A DNA stretch of 33,601 nt from Fibrobacter succinogenes (GTDB lineage: Bacteria > Fibrobacterota > Fibrobacteria > Fibrobacterales > Fibrobacteraceae): contig CACZII010000012.1 in NCBI GenBank assembly GCA_902781185.1, positions 1-33,601 on the forward strand. The letters are read 5' to 3'. Positions 14,173-22,896 of the stretch are shown piece after piece; within the stretch, counting starts at the first letter, position 1; the number at the start of each line of letters is the position of its first letter. The notes under the pieces are model-generated. The model did no database searches. It was not told where the DNA came from and worked only from the letters and a program-made list of their open reading frames with translations. The position numbers and the translations under genes were made by a program.

Positions 14173-14192
14173 GGATACGCTTGCGCGTATCC
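14173..14192 (-). repeat. Perfect 8-bp hairpin right after ftsZ
   Basis: GGATACGC / GCGTATCC with a 4-base loop, 21 bases past the ftsZ stop. First of three consecutive hairpins reading out of ftsZ. Confidence 0.55.
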
Positions 14193-14213
14193 GGTGTGTG
14201 TGTTAATTAAGGA

Positions 14214-15749
14214 CTAAAAAGAATCCAGCTTAAAGCCACCGTTGCGGAGGAAGGCCGGGACATCGTAATCCACGCCGCTGGTCTTCAAGGAACCTTCGGC
14301 ATAGTTCGTGTTACGGGGTTCTTCCACTTCGCGGGCAGGCATTTCGGTCATGGTCTGACGGGTATAGGCCGGAGTACCATAGTCACCGTTGGAAAGCTGG
14401 TCCATGTCGGCAATGCCGGGCATCTCTTCCGTCTCGGGGAGAGTGGCCGTGGCAATACCCTGGGGCATCAGCTTCTCTTCGAAGGCCGGGGCCTGGGCGT
14501 TGAACTGTGCAGAAGCAAAGTCCATAGCAGGGGCCTGAACTTCAGCCTGGGGGACAGCACCCATGGGAACCGTCTGGGCCAAGGCAACGAAGTTGGTAGC
14601 TGTCGGACGCGGCGTAGCTGCCACAGGCTGGGGAGCCTGCTGGTAGTTGCTGGGTGCGCCGATGGAGTTAACCACATCCATAGACTGAGTTGCAGCAGGC
14701 ACATCAGAAGCGCTTGCAAACATGGGCTTCACGTCAGAAGAAGCAGATGTTCCACCGCAACCGGTAGCAATCACGGTAATGCAAACCTGATCGCCCAATT
14801 CCGGAATCAGGATGTCGCCGATGATGATGTTCGGGTCACCCATCTCGCCCACGGCTTCATAAATGTGTTCCATGGCCTCATCGTATTCCAGCATGGAGAA
14901 GTTCTCGCCATGAGAAACGTTCACCAGCACGCCAGTAGCGCCTTCCACGTTCACGTCTTCCAGAAGCGGAGAAGAAAGGGCCGTATCCACAGCCTTGATG
15001 CCGCGGCCTTCGCCTTCAGCAATACCGGTACCCATCAGGGCGGAACCGCCATTGGACATCACCGTCTTCACATCGGCAAAGTCCACATGGATAAGGCCAT
15101 GGTTGAACATGATACCACAGATGCTGCGGACGGCATTACCGAGAATCTCGTCAGTGAGCTTGAAGGCTCCATCCAATGTCATCTTCTTGTCGGTTTCTTC
15201 CACCACCTTCATGAGCTTCTTGTTGTCCACCACGATCATGGTGTCCACATTTTCACGCAGAGCCTTGATGCCCTTTTCGGCATTACGAGAACGGACAGGA
15301 CCTTCGTGACGGAAGGGCTTGGTCACCACGGCAACGGTGAGGATACCCAGCTCGCGAGCAACGGCACCTACCACCGGAGCGGCACCCGTACCTGTACCAC
15401 CGCCCATACCGGCGGTAATAAAGATCATGTCGGCGCCCTTCATGGCTTCCTTCAGGTCTTCCACGTTCTCTTCGGCAGCCTTGCGGCCAATTTCGGGCTT
15501 AGCACCCGCACCGAGAGTCTTCGTGGTCTTCTGGCCGATGGCAATCTTGTGGTCTGCCTTGCTCAAGTCCAGAGCCATGGCATCGGTATTGACGGCGTAG
15601 TATTCCACGCCTTCAATGTTCATGCCGACCATGCGGTTCACAGTGTTACCACCGGCACCGCCCACGCCGAAGACCTTGACCTTCGCGTTGTTGAGGGTTG
15701 AGTCATCCATCAGGATGTGTGAGGTTGGGGTTATGTCGAATTCACTCAT
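14214..15749 (-). CDS. ftsZ: Cell division protein FtsZ
   Basis: 511 residues, longer than the ~380-400 typical. FtsZ is the tubulin-like GTPase that forms the Z-ring. An N-terminal tail of ~20 residues precedes VKVFGVGGAGGNTVNRM. The GTP signature GGGTGTG is at 116-122, and the T7 loop GLIHVDFADV (218-227) supplies the catalytic Asp. The globular part ends near 340, followed by a ~150-residue Pro/Gln/Ala-rich linker. The C-terminal peptide DVPAFLRNGG (496-505), which binds FtsA and other partners, is followed by six extra residues (FKLDSF) instead of the usual short basic end. SD GGGAG lies 8 bases before the ATG. Last dcw gene, 36 bases after ftsA. Confidence 0.98.
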   Translation of the reverse strand: MSEFDITPTSHILMDDSTLNNAKVKVFGVGGAGGNTVNRMVGMNIEGVEYYAVNTDAMALDLSKADHKIAIGQKTTKTLGAGAKPEIGRKAAEENVEDLKEAMKGADMIFITAGMGGGTGTGAAPVVGAVARELGILTVAVVTKPFRHEGPVRSRNAEKGIKALRENVDTMIVVDNKKLMKVVEETDKKMTLDGAFKLTDEILGNAVRSICGIMFNHGLIHVDFADVKTVMSNGGSALMGTGIAEGEGRGIKAVDTALSSPLLEDVNVEGATGVLVNVSHGENFSMLEYDEAMEHIYEAVGEMGDPNIIIGDILIPELGDQVCITVIATGCGGTSASSDVKPMFASASDVPAATQSMDVVNSIGAPSNYQQAPQPVAATPRPTATNFVALAQTVPMGAVPQAEVQAPAMDFASAQFNAQAPAFEEKLMPQGIATATLPETEEMPGIADMDQLSNGDYGTPAYTRQTMTEMPAREVEEPRNTNYAEGSLKTSGVDYDVPAFLRNGGFKLDSF

Positions 15750-15785
15750 AGTTATTCTCCCTGTTGTGAGTGGTTGTTTTTGTTT

Positions 15786-17024
15786 TTAGAAATACGTTTT
15801 AAGGACGTCCTTGAACCATTGGAGGCTCTTTTTCATAGACACCGAAATCTGCTTGCCGGTCTCGCGGCGTTTTTCCCTACGGCGTTGCTTGGCGGCATAC
15901 AGCAAGAGTCCAATTCCCGTAGCATAGGACGGGTTAGAATAGCTCTGCACACCGGCCACATCGCGGGGGTAGCCAATACGGACAGACTTGCCAAACACCT
16001 TCTCGGCCACAGCATCGATACCTTCCAGGGCGCAGCAGCCCCCCGTCAGCACGATACCACCGTTCAGCAGGCTATCCATCTTCTGCTTTTCAAGGTCTTC
16101 CTTCAAAATCTTGAATATCTCAAATACACGGGCCGTTATCACCTGCGCCAGCAATTTACGGGAGCACTGGACATCTCCCCTATCACCCACGCTGGGCACC
16201 GGGAAGGTCTCGTCTTCGATCAGGTTACTCATACGGCAGGTACCATAACGCTTCTTGATATCTTCGGCCTTGGAAAGCGATATGGGAACCCTCAGACACT
16301 GGCTAATATCGCTAGTAATCTTGTTTCCGGCAATATCCAGAGACGCCGTATAGCGAACAGATTCTCCAACAAAAACGGCAATATCCGAAGAACCTGCACC
16401 GATATCGATAAGGGCCACGCCCAGTTCACGTTCGTCATCGGTCAGCACGGCAGAGGCTGCGGCCAACGGTTCCAACACCAGTTCTTCTACATGGAGACCT
16501 GCACGGGTAACGCTCTTGTCAAGGTTCAGGATGACGTTCGAAGGTGAGGTGACCACTTGAACTTCTACTCCTAACCTACGACCGTTAAGACCCTTCGGGT
16601 TACGGATTCCCGCCTGATCATCCAGGGTATATTCCCCGGGGAACACATGAAGAATCTGACCTGCGGTTTCGGGAATGGTGCTAGCCAAGTTCTTGACCCG
16701 TTCCATATCCACTTCGCGAACTTCACCCGTAGGCAGCGTAATCAGGCCCTTGTAATTGACGGAGGACACATGGTTGCCCGCAATGCCCACATAGACATCG
16801 CGCACATCGAAATCGATGAAAGGCTCCAACTGCCTAATGACGTTCTGCAGGGTTTCCACCACATCGTCCAACTCATCGGGACGCTTCAGCGGTAAGGCTC
16901 CGCAGCAAAGAATCTTCACCGTGTTATCGGGATTCATGGCTCCCGCGAACAGGTTAATCTTGGAGGTCCCGACATCAAGACCGAATACCAAGTCCTCTTT
17001 TCTCAATTCATTGTTGTCATCCAT
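15786..17024 (-). CDS. ftsA: Cell division protein FtsA
   Basis: 412 residues. FtsA is an actin-fold ATPase that tethers FtsZ to the inner membrane. FGLDVGTSKINLFAG near the N-terminus is the phosphate-1 loop; ALIDIGAGSSDIAVF is phosphate-2, and GIVLTGGCCALEG is the adenosine motif. The last residues, KSLQWFKDVLKTYF, form the amphipathic membrane-targeting helix. The ATG at 17024 is chosen because GAGGTG precedes it by 6 bases; an in-frame TTG at 17042 has no SD. This start lies inside the end of ftsQ (8-base overlap), suggesting coupled translation. Confidence 0.97.
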   Translation of the reverse strand: MDDNNELRKEDLVFGLDVGTSKINLFAGAMNPDNTVKILCCGALPLKRPDELDDVVETLQNVIRQLEPFIDFDVRDVYVGIAGNHVSSVNYKGLITLPTGEVREVDMERVKNLASTIPETAGQILHVFPGEYTLDDQAGIRNPKGLNGRRLGVEVQVVTSPSNVILNLDKSVTRAGLHVEELVLEPLAAASAVLTDDERELGVALIDIGAGSSDIAVFVGESVRYTASLDIAGNKITSDISQCLRVPISLSKAEDIKKRYGTCRMSNLIEDETFPVPSVGDRGDVQCSRKLLAQVITARVFEIFKILKEDLEKQKMDSLLNGGIVLTGGCCALEGIDAVAEKVFGKSVRIGYPRDVAGVQSYSNPSYATGIGLLLYAAKQRRREKRRETGKQISVSMKKSLQWFKDVLKTYF

Positions 17025-17856
17025 TGACACACCTCTTGTCAAAATTCCTTACGTACAAGAAACCCGGAAAGCGCAAATCCACTTCCCCGGCACAGTTTAC
17101 GTCCTGGGGGAACCCGCGCTTGACAGATTCGTATAAGGTCCATAGATTCTTATCCCATTCCCTTTCAGGGAAAAGGACCTTGTAGCCCACATCGCTAAAG
17201 AACACTTCGTACGCCCTGTGCTCTTCGCTCCAGGACACCTGAGATACAAGACCGTAAAGTTCAGCATTTTCCTGCTTGAGTTTTTGCAGGTGGGCCGCCA
17301 CATCCCCAATCTTTTCAAAGGCCAGGGAATCCACCACAGGCAAATGGAAAGCCGTAGAAGTGGACATGGGCAGGGGAAGTCCCCGTTCAGAGTACACCAT
17401 GGCCCGCCCACCCTGAAAAAAGGCCACCACCGGAGAAGATTCCTGCACCTTGATGGTAAGAGACGAGGGGAAATGCTTTTCCACAGTCACCTTGTGAATC
17501 AAAGGTAGCTGCATCAAGTTCTTTTCCACAGAATCCTCGAAAACCTCGGACAAAAGCATTCCCGGTTCCACCTGGGCGTTCTGTACCACGTCTTCCCAAG
17601 TGAGCATGCGGTTACCTTCAATATCGATGTACTGGAGATGCCGAAGTTCCATGGGATTAAAGCGCTGCAGGTAGAAACGGTTCGTCCACGCGGCAGTAGC
17701 AAGAATTACCAGCACAAGACCGATAATCCAGCCACGACGCTTAAACCAGCCCAAGCTCTTTTTCGCACCATTCTTGATCTTCATGGCACGAGTACGCTTG
17801 CGCTTTTCCTCGTTGTAGCCTATACGGCGTCCAAGGAATGTGGTTTTAGGACTCAA
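17017..17856 (-). CDS. ftsQ: Cell division protein FtsQ (TTG start)
   Basis: 279 residues. The cytoplasmic tail of ~42 residues is strongly basic, then one transmembrane helix (~43-58, GWIIGLVLVILATAAW), then a POTRA domain (LRHLQYIDIEGNRMLTWEDVV ... HFPSSLTIKVQESSPVVAFF) and a C-terminal beta domain. FtsQ links early and late divisome parts and holds FtsB/FtsL. Start choice: GGAGGA ends 6 bases before a TTG at 17856, which overlaps the murC stop as TTGA. A GTG at 17862 is too close to that SD, and an ATG at 17784 would lose most of the tail. The low-efficiency start and overlap suggest coupling to murC and low expression. Confidence 0.9.
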   Translation of the reverse strand: MSPKTTFLGRRIGYNEEKRKRTRAMKIKNGAKKSLGWFKRRGWIIGLVLVILATAAWTNRFYLQRFNPMELRHLQYIDIEGNRMLTWEDVVQNAQVEPGMLLSEVFEDSVEKNLMQLPLIHKVTVEKHFPSSLTIKVQESSPVVAFFQGGRAMVYSERGLPLPMSTSTAFHLPVVDSLAFEKIGDVAAHLQKLKQENAELYGLVSQVSWSEEHRAYEVFFSDVGYKVLFPEREWDKNLWTLYESVKRGFPQDVNCAGEVDLRFPGFLYVRNFDKRCVNG

Positions 17857-19235
17857 ATGCACTCCTCCAAAATCTTCTGACCCAATTTCCAGATGTTTCC
17901 AGCCCCCATCAGCACCACCACATCACCCGGGCGGAGTTCCTCTTTCAAGATGGGGAGCAGGTTCTGCTGGTCACCCACAAAGCGAGCGTTACGGTGACCG
18001 AAAGCAAGAGCGCTATCAGAAACCAGAGCTCCAGTCACACCTTCGATGGGGCGCTCGCGGGCCGGGTAAATGTCGGTACACAACAGCACATCGCAGTTAG
18101 CAAAGGCACTTCCGAAGGCGTCGTGCTGATCCCTGGTACGGGAGAACAGATGAGGCTGGAAAGCCACAATCACGCGACGGTCCGGGAAAGCATCCCTGAA
18201 CCCTTGCAAGGTAGCAGTCGCCTCTGTGGGGTGGTGGGCGTAATCGTCGAATACCAGGATGTCATTCTTTTCACCCAAAAATTCAAAGCGACGCTGAACC
18301 CCTTCAAACGCGGCAACGGCACGCCTTGCCACTTCTACATCGATTCCCTCTTCCATGGCAAGGGCCACGGCAGCGGTAGCGTTCAGCACATTATGACGGC
18401 CCGGAATCTGCAAATGGAATTCCCCGAGGCTCACACCGTCATTAAGAATTTCAAAATGAGGGTATCCCTTCTCGAAACGAAGGTTATCGATATGGTACTT
18501 GGCCTGGCGGGAGAACCCGTAGGTAATCACCGGCTTACGGACCTTGGAATAAATCTGCTGTACATTGGGGTCATCAATGCAGAGGATAGCCTGTCCGTAG
18601 AAAGGAATCTTGTTCACAAACTGGACAAAGGCTTCCTTAATCTCGTCAATATTCTCATAGGTGTCCAGATGGTCCGCATCGATATTGGTCACGATAGCGG
18701 AGCTGGGCATCATGGAAAGGAAGCTGCGGTCAAACTCGTCACTTTCGGCAATGAGGTAGTCGCCCTTGCCCACTTTTGCGCCGCTACCCTTACCCTTCAC
18801 CACACCGCCCACGATGATGGTGGGGTCAAGACCGGCCTCTTCCCAGATTTCGCCCACGATAGAGGTTGTGGTGGTCTTGCCATGGGTTCCGGCAATAGCC
18901 AAGGTATACTTCATGCGCATCAGCTCGCCAAGCATTTCAGCGCGGCGGATCACGGGAATGCGACGGGCACGAGCCTCTACGAGCTCGGGATTGTCATAAG
19001 GAATGGCTGAAGAATAAACCACCAGGTCGGCGTCTTCTACGTTCTTGGCCTCGTGCTTGCCATCCACACGGATTCCCAGATGCTTCAGGTAATCGATGAC
19101 AGAGCCCTCGCCCATGTCAGAACCGGTCACCACAAAGCCATTTTCGTGCAGGACTTCTGCGATACCGGACATACCGGCACCACCGATACCCACCATATGC
19201 AAGCGACGGACACGTTTACAATCATTAATCTGCAT
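17853..19235 (-). CDS. murC: UDP-N-acetylmuramate--L-alanine ligase
   Basis: 460 residues, normal length. It adds L-Ala to UDP-MurNAc, the first peptide step of peptidoglycan synthesis in the cytoplasm. HMVGIGGAGMSGIAEVL binds UDP-MurNAc, AGTHGKTTTTS is the ATP P-loop, and ESDEFDRSFLSM ... NIDADHLDTYEN is the metal and ligase centre; VFDDYAHHPTE follows in the C-domain. The ATG shares one base with the murG stop (TAATG). murB and ddl, which commonly follow murC, are absent here. Confidence 0.98.
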   Translation of the reverse strand: MQINDCKRVRRLHMVGIGGAGMSGIAEVLHENGFVVTGSDMGEGSVIDYLKHLGIRVDGKHEAKNVEDADLVVYSSAIPYDNPELVEARARRIPVIRRAEMLGELMRMKYTLAIAGTHGKTTTTSIVGEIWEEAGLDPTIIVGGVVKGKGSGAKVGKGDYLIAESDEFDRSFLSMMPSSAIVTNIDADHLDTYENIDEIKEAFVQFVNKIPFYGQAILCIDDPNVQQIYSKVRKPVITYGFSRQAKYHIDNLRFEKGYPHFEILNDGVSLGEFHLQIPGRHNVLNATAAVALAMEEGIDVEVARRAVAAFEGVQRRFEFLGEKNDILVFDDYAHHPTEATATLQGFRDAFPDRRVIVAFQPHLFSRTRDQHDAFGSAFANCDVLLCTDIYPARERPIEGVTGALVSDSALAFGHRNARFVGDQQNLLPILKEELRPGDVVVLMGAGNIWKLGQKILEECI

Positions 19236-20305
19236 TATGCACTTTCCTTTTCCAAAATCACCTTGGCAATCTTGTCCGCAGCATCGGGCATTCCAAGCTT
19301 TTTCGCGGCTGCCGCCATCTTGGAAAGTTTCTCGCTATCGAACAGCAGGGACTCCACCTTGTCCCACAAATGGTTCTCGTCACTGTCCAGCTCCACTAGG
19401 GCGGCACCGGCCTTTTCAACAGCACGGGCGTTATGTTCCTGATGGTTCGCCGTAGCGTGAGGGAACGGAAGCAGAATAGAAGGCTTGCCGAAAGCAAGAA
19501 TCTCGGCCAGAGCCGAAGCCCCTGCGCGGCTGATAATCAGGTCCGCATGCTTCATGTAGGCATAGATCCCGTTCAGGAATCCCTTTACCGACACGTTGGG
19601 CAAAATTCCCAGGCGGCCGTTAATAGCATCCACATTCTTGACACCCACCTGCCAGACCACGGAAACGTTCTCGTTGTTCACGATTCTGGAGATGCTCTCT
19701 TCAATCTTGTTGTTGATGCCGACAGCTCCCTGAGAACCGCCTACGATAAACACGGCCTTCTTGCCTTCCCGGAATTCCAGCGGGCGTTCCAGGCTGTCTT
19801 CGGCAGGCAATTCACGGACCGGGTTGCCAAAAATCATGGTCTTTCCAGCAGGGAAGAACTTTGCCGCATCTTCCGAAGTCACAAATACCGTCTTTGCATA
19901 GCGGGCGCCCATTTTGTTGGCAATGCCTGCTACTGCATTTTGTTCCTGCAGATATACGGGTATTCCCATACTGCCTGCAGCAAGGACAATGGGCAGCGAA
20001 ACGTATCCACCGGTAGCCACCACCACATCGGGGTTCACCTTGCGAACGACCTTCTTCGCATGGGACAAGGACTTGATCAACTTGTAAGGCAGCGCTAAAT
20101 TCTTGAGGAAGGGACCTCGATGGAGGGGTTCAGCGGTAATGTATTCATAGGGCCAATTGCCCGCCACTAGGCGTTCTTCCATGGAATCCTTACGACCGGC
20201 AAAAGTAATGTCCTGGACACCCATCTTCTTAAGGCTCTCGGCAATAGCCACAGCCGGGAAAATATGTCCACCGGTTCCACCGCACACAAAAAGGAACTTT
20301 TTCAT
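19235..20305 (-). CDS. murG: Lipid II synthase MurG (GlcNAc transferase)
   Basis: 356 residues. It transfers GlcNAc from UDP-GlcNAc to lipid I at the inner face of the membrane. FVCGGTGGHIFPAVAIAESL is the first GT-B glycine-rich loop; NAVAGIANKMGARYA and the C-domain VVGGSQGAVGINN, ISRAGASALAEIL and LPFPHATANHQEHNA match the family. The ATG overlaps the ftsW stop by 4 bases (ATGA). Confidence 0.98.
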   Translation of the reverse strand: MKKFLFVCGGTGGHIFPAVAIAESLKKMGVQDITFAGRKDSMEERLVAGNWPYEYITAEPLHRGPFLKNLALPYKLIKSLSHAKKVVRKVNPDVVVATGGYVSLPIVLAAGSMGIPVYLQEQNAVAGIANKMGARYAKTVFVTSEDAAKFFPAGKTMIFGNPVRELPAEDSLERPLEFREGKKAVFIVGGSQGAVGINNKIEESISRIVNNENVSVVWQVGVKNVDAINGRLGILPNVSVKGFLNGIYAYMKHADLIISRAGASALAEILAFGKPSILLPFPHATANHQEHNARAVEKAGAALVELDSDENHLWDKVESLLFDSEKLSKMAAAAKKLGMPDAADKIAKVILEKESA

Positions 20306-21471
20306 CGTCCACTCCTTGAAATTTCAGATTCCGTAAGGGGACGAGAATCCGTCTTGTCCCCATTTTTCATATAGGGTTCCCAAATCTTCTTGCCTGTTCC
20401 CGGTTTCGAGATGTTCAAAAGAATTCCAATGAACAACGCCGAGAAAATCAAGTTGGTTCCACCAAAACTGAGGAAAGGCAAGGGCTGCCCCGTAGTGGGG
20501 AAAAGGCCCGTGCTCACGCAAACATGCACCAAGAAGTTCAAGAACAGAGAAATAGTCAAAGCCACCGCCATATACTTTCCAAAACGGCTCGAAGAATTCC
20601 GTGCAATTTCAAAACCCTGGTAGAACAGCATGCCGAAAAGCAGCAAGATGGCAAAAGTTCCCACAAAGCCAAACTCCTCGCCTATTACCGCATAGACCAC
20701 ATCCTTATGGGCCTCAGGCAGGTAACCCAACTTCTGCACGCCCATGCCAAACCCTGTACCGAAAAAGCCTCCGTTACCAAGAGCTTCCAGAGCATGCTCA
20801 CCCTGGTAAGCGGAATTCTGGTTTTCCGCCGGATTGAAGAACGCCATCAGGCGCTTGGAGGTATGAGACTTAATCAGGAGCACAATCAGGCCCACCGGAA
20901 TGCAAGCCGCAAGGGATATGGCGATATACTTGAAACGGGCCCCAGCCACAAAGAGTACCGCAAGGGTAATGCCTGCAAACAAAAGCAACATGGAAAAGTT
21001 CGGCTGCAAGGCAAGCAATATTGCCGAAATCCCGAAGGGTACCGCCGGCTGGATTAGGCTGCATTTCAGAGACTTGATGTCAGTACCCGCAATAGCAAGC
21101 TTGGCACAAACCCAAGAAATCAGCCCCAGTTTCAGGATTTCAGAAGGCTGGATTCCCCAAATCCAACGGTTTGCGCCCTTGACGCTACCGCCGGCGACAA
21201 TGGCCGCCACCGTAAGGACCGCCCCCACGATAAACACCACGCGGGAGCCCTTCATCCAAACACTGTAATCAATCCTCGAAACCACGAACATAATGACCAG
21301 GGCGGCAAGGACCTTCCACAGGTGAGCCTTCAGATAGAACTCCGGAGAAAGTCCCCGTTGCAGGGCATGGGGCGTAGACGCCGTATAGACTACGGCTATG
21401 CCGAAGCATATCAACAGCAGCGTTGCAAGCAACAGCCACTTGTTTACGCCTATGGTCTGCAAACTATTCAT
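20302..21471 (-). CDS. ftsW: SEDS-family lipid II polymerase FtsW
   Basis: 389 residues, about ten transmembrane segments. FtsW is the septal glycan polymerase working with FtsI. GANRWIWGIQPSEILKLGLISW and GNGGFFGTGFGMGVQKLGYLPEAHKDVVYAVIGEEFGFVG (read as two adjoining motifs) are SEDS signatures; PTTGQPLPFLSFGGTNLI is the C-terminal one. Only 24 bases lie between its start and the murF stop, where mraY and murD would be expected. Confidence 0.97.
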   Translation of the reverse strand: MNSLQTIGVNKWLLLATLLLICFGIAVVYTASTPHALQRGLSPEFYLKAHLWKVLAALVIMFVVSRIDYSVWMKGSRVVFIVGAVLTVAAIVAGGSVKGANRWIWGIQPSEILKLGLISWVCAKLAIAGTDIKSLKCSLIQPAVPFGISAILLALQPNFSMLLLFAGITLAVLFVAGARFKYIAISLAACIPVGLIVLLIKSHTSKRLMAFFNPAENQNSAYQGEHALEALGNGGFFGTGFGMGVQKLGYLPEAHKDVVYAVIGEEFGFVGTFAILLLFGMLFYQGFEIARNSSSRFGKYMAVALTISLFLNFLVHVCVSTGLFPTTGQPLPFLSFGGTNLIFSALFIGILLNISKPGTGKKIWEPYMKNGDKTDSRPLTESEISRSGR

Positions 21472-21495
21472 CTAAAAGCGTTTCCCCTATTCCTC

Positions 21496-22896
21496 TTAAG
21501 CCTTCACCGTTGTCTGTTTCAGCAGGGCATCCACAACCTGTTCCATCTTCATTCCGCGGGATCCCTTGACCAAAAGCACATCGCCCTTGCTCACCACATC
21601 CGTCAGGAACTCAATCACTTCTTGCACAGAGTTGAAATGCATGGCATTCTTCATGCCCTTCTCTTCGGCGCCCTTCACATAGTTCTTGGCCTGTTCGCCC
21701 ACGGTCACCAGAAGGTCAAAGTTCATCTCGGGAACCAGCGCACCAATGCTCCGGTGCAGTTCCTTGGATTCCTTGCCCAGTTCCAGCATATCGCCGAGAA
21801 CAGCAATGCGGCAGCCTTCCACGTTCATGTTCCCGATAGTCTGGAGAGCCATGCGGGTAGAAGAGGGGTTAGCGTTGTAGCAGTCCGACACAATCTTGAA
21901 GCCGTTGCCCTTCTTGATTTCCATGCGCATGTTGGTGGCGCGGAAATTCTTGAGCACCTTGGCAATTTCAGTCTTGGAAACACGGAAGGCCTCGCCCACG
22001 GCAATAGCTGCAAGAGCGTTGTAAAGGTTATGGGTTCCGGGCACGTTCAGCTGGAAATGGGTACGACCCACATAGAAATCGGCACAACCGTCCTCGTTCC
22101 AGGAAAGTCTTTCCGGCTTCACCACACCACGGCGCAGGCCAAAGGTCACCACCTTGTAATTCTTGGTGGTCTTGACCTTGCAGAGCCTCGAGTCATCGGC
22201 GTTCACAATGAGTGTGCCGTTCTTCTTAAGACCCGCCGTAATGGTAATCTTTTCACGGAAAACCCCATCCAAGTCACCCAGGCGTTCCAGGTGAGAGGCT
22301 CCAATGTTGGTAATCACAGCCACGTCGGGCTCAGCCGCCAGAGAAAGGGGCCTAATTTCGTCGGGGCCACTGGTGCCCATCTCCACCACGGCGGCCTCGT
22401 GCTTGTGCTTCAGCTGGAAAAGGGTCATGGGCACGCCGATATGATTGTTGAAATTCCCAGCGGTAGCATGGGTCACATACTTAGAAGAAAGCACAGCCTT
22501 CACCATTTCCTTGGTGGTGGTCTTGCCGTTACTACCAGTAATGGCCACCTTCTTCACCTTGAAGCGGCGCTGGTATTCCTTTGCCAGCTTGAGCAGGGCC
22601 TTGGTGGTGTCCTCTACAGGCGCGTAGGCCTTGAAGGTTTCATTCTGGGTGGAGTATTCTTCCACGGCTTTCTGGTTAACAACGCTCATGAGCGCCCCTT
22701 CCTTTTCCATCTGGTTTACAAACTTGTGGGCATCAAAACGGACGCCCTTGATAGGCCAAAAGACAACACCCTTGGCCTTTTCCCTCGAATCCATGCTGAG
22801 ATTCACCTTGCGCTTCAGAACCTTGGGAGCAACGCCCACGGCCTCCGTTTCAAGCATCTTCAGCATTTCGCCTATTGTCAAATCCAACTTCAGCAT
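21496..22896 (-). CDS. murF: UDP-MurNAc-tripeptide--D-Ala-D-Ala ligase
   Basis: 466 residues. It adds the D-Ala-D-Ala dipeptide, completing the UDP-MurNAc-pentapeptide. VAITGSNGKTTTKEMVKAVL is the ATP loop; EMGTSGPDEIRPL and NIGASHLERLGDLDGV are the central ligase motifs, and DCYNANPSSTRMAL lies in the C-domain. The N-terminal domain includes DSREKAKGVVFWPIKG. The ATG lies within the end of murE (7-base overlap). Confidence 0.97.
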   Translation of the reverse strand: MLKLDLTIGEMLKMLETEAVGVAPKVLKRKVNLSMDSREKAKGVVFWPIKGVRFDAHKFVNQMEKEGALMSVVNQKAVEEYSTQNETFKAYAPVEDTTKALLKLAKEYQRRFKVKKVAITGSNGKTTTKEMVKAVLSSKYVTHATAGNFNNHIGVPMTLFQLKHKHEAAVVEMGTSGPDEIRPLSLAAEPDVAVITNIGASHLERLGDLDGVFREKITITAGLKKNGTLIVNADDSRLCKVKTTKNYKVVTFGLRRGVVKPERLSWNEDGCADFYVGRTHFQLNVPGTHNLYNALAAIAVGEAFRVSKTEIAKVLKNFRATNMRMEIKKGNGFKIVSDCYNANPSSTRMALQTIGNMNVEGCRIAVLGDMLELGKESKELHRSIGALVPEMNFDLLVTVGEQAKNYVKGAEEKGMKNAMHFNSVQEVIEFLTDVVSKGDVLLVKGSRGMKMEQVVDALLKQTTVKA

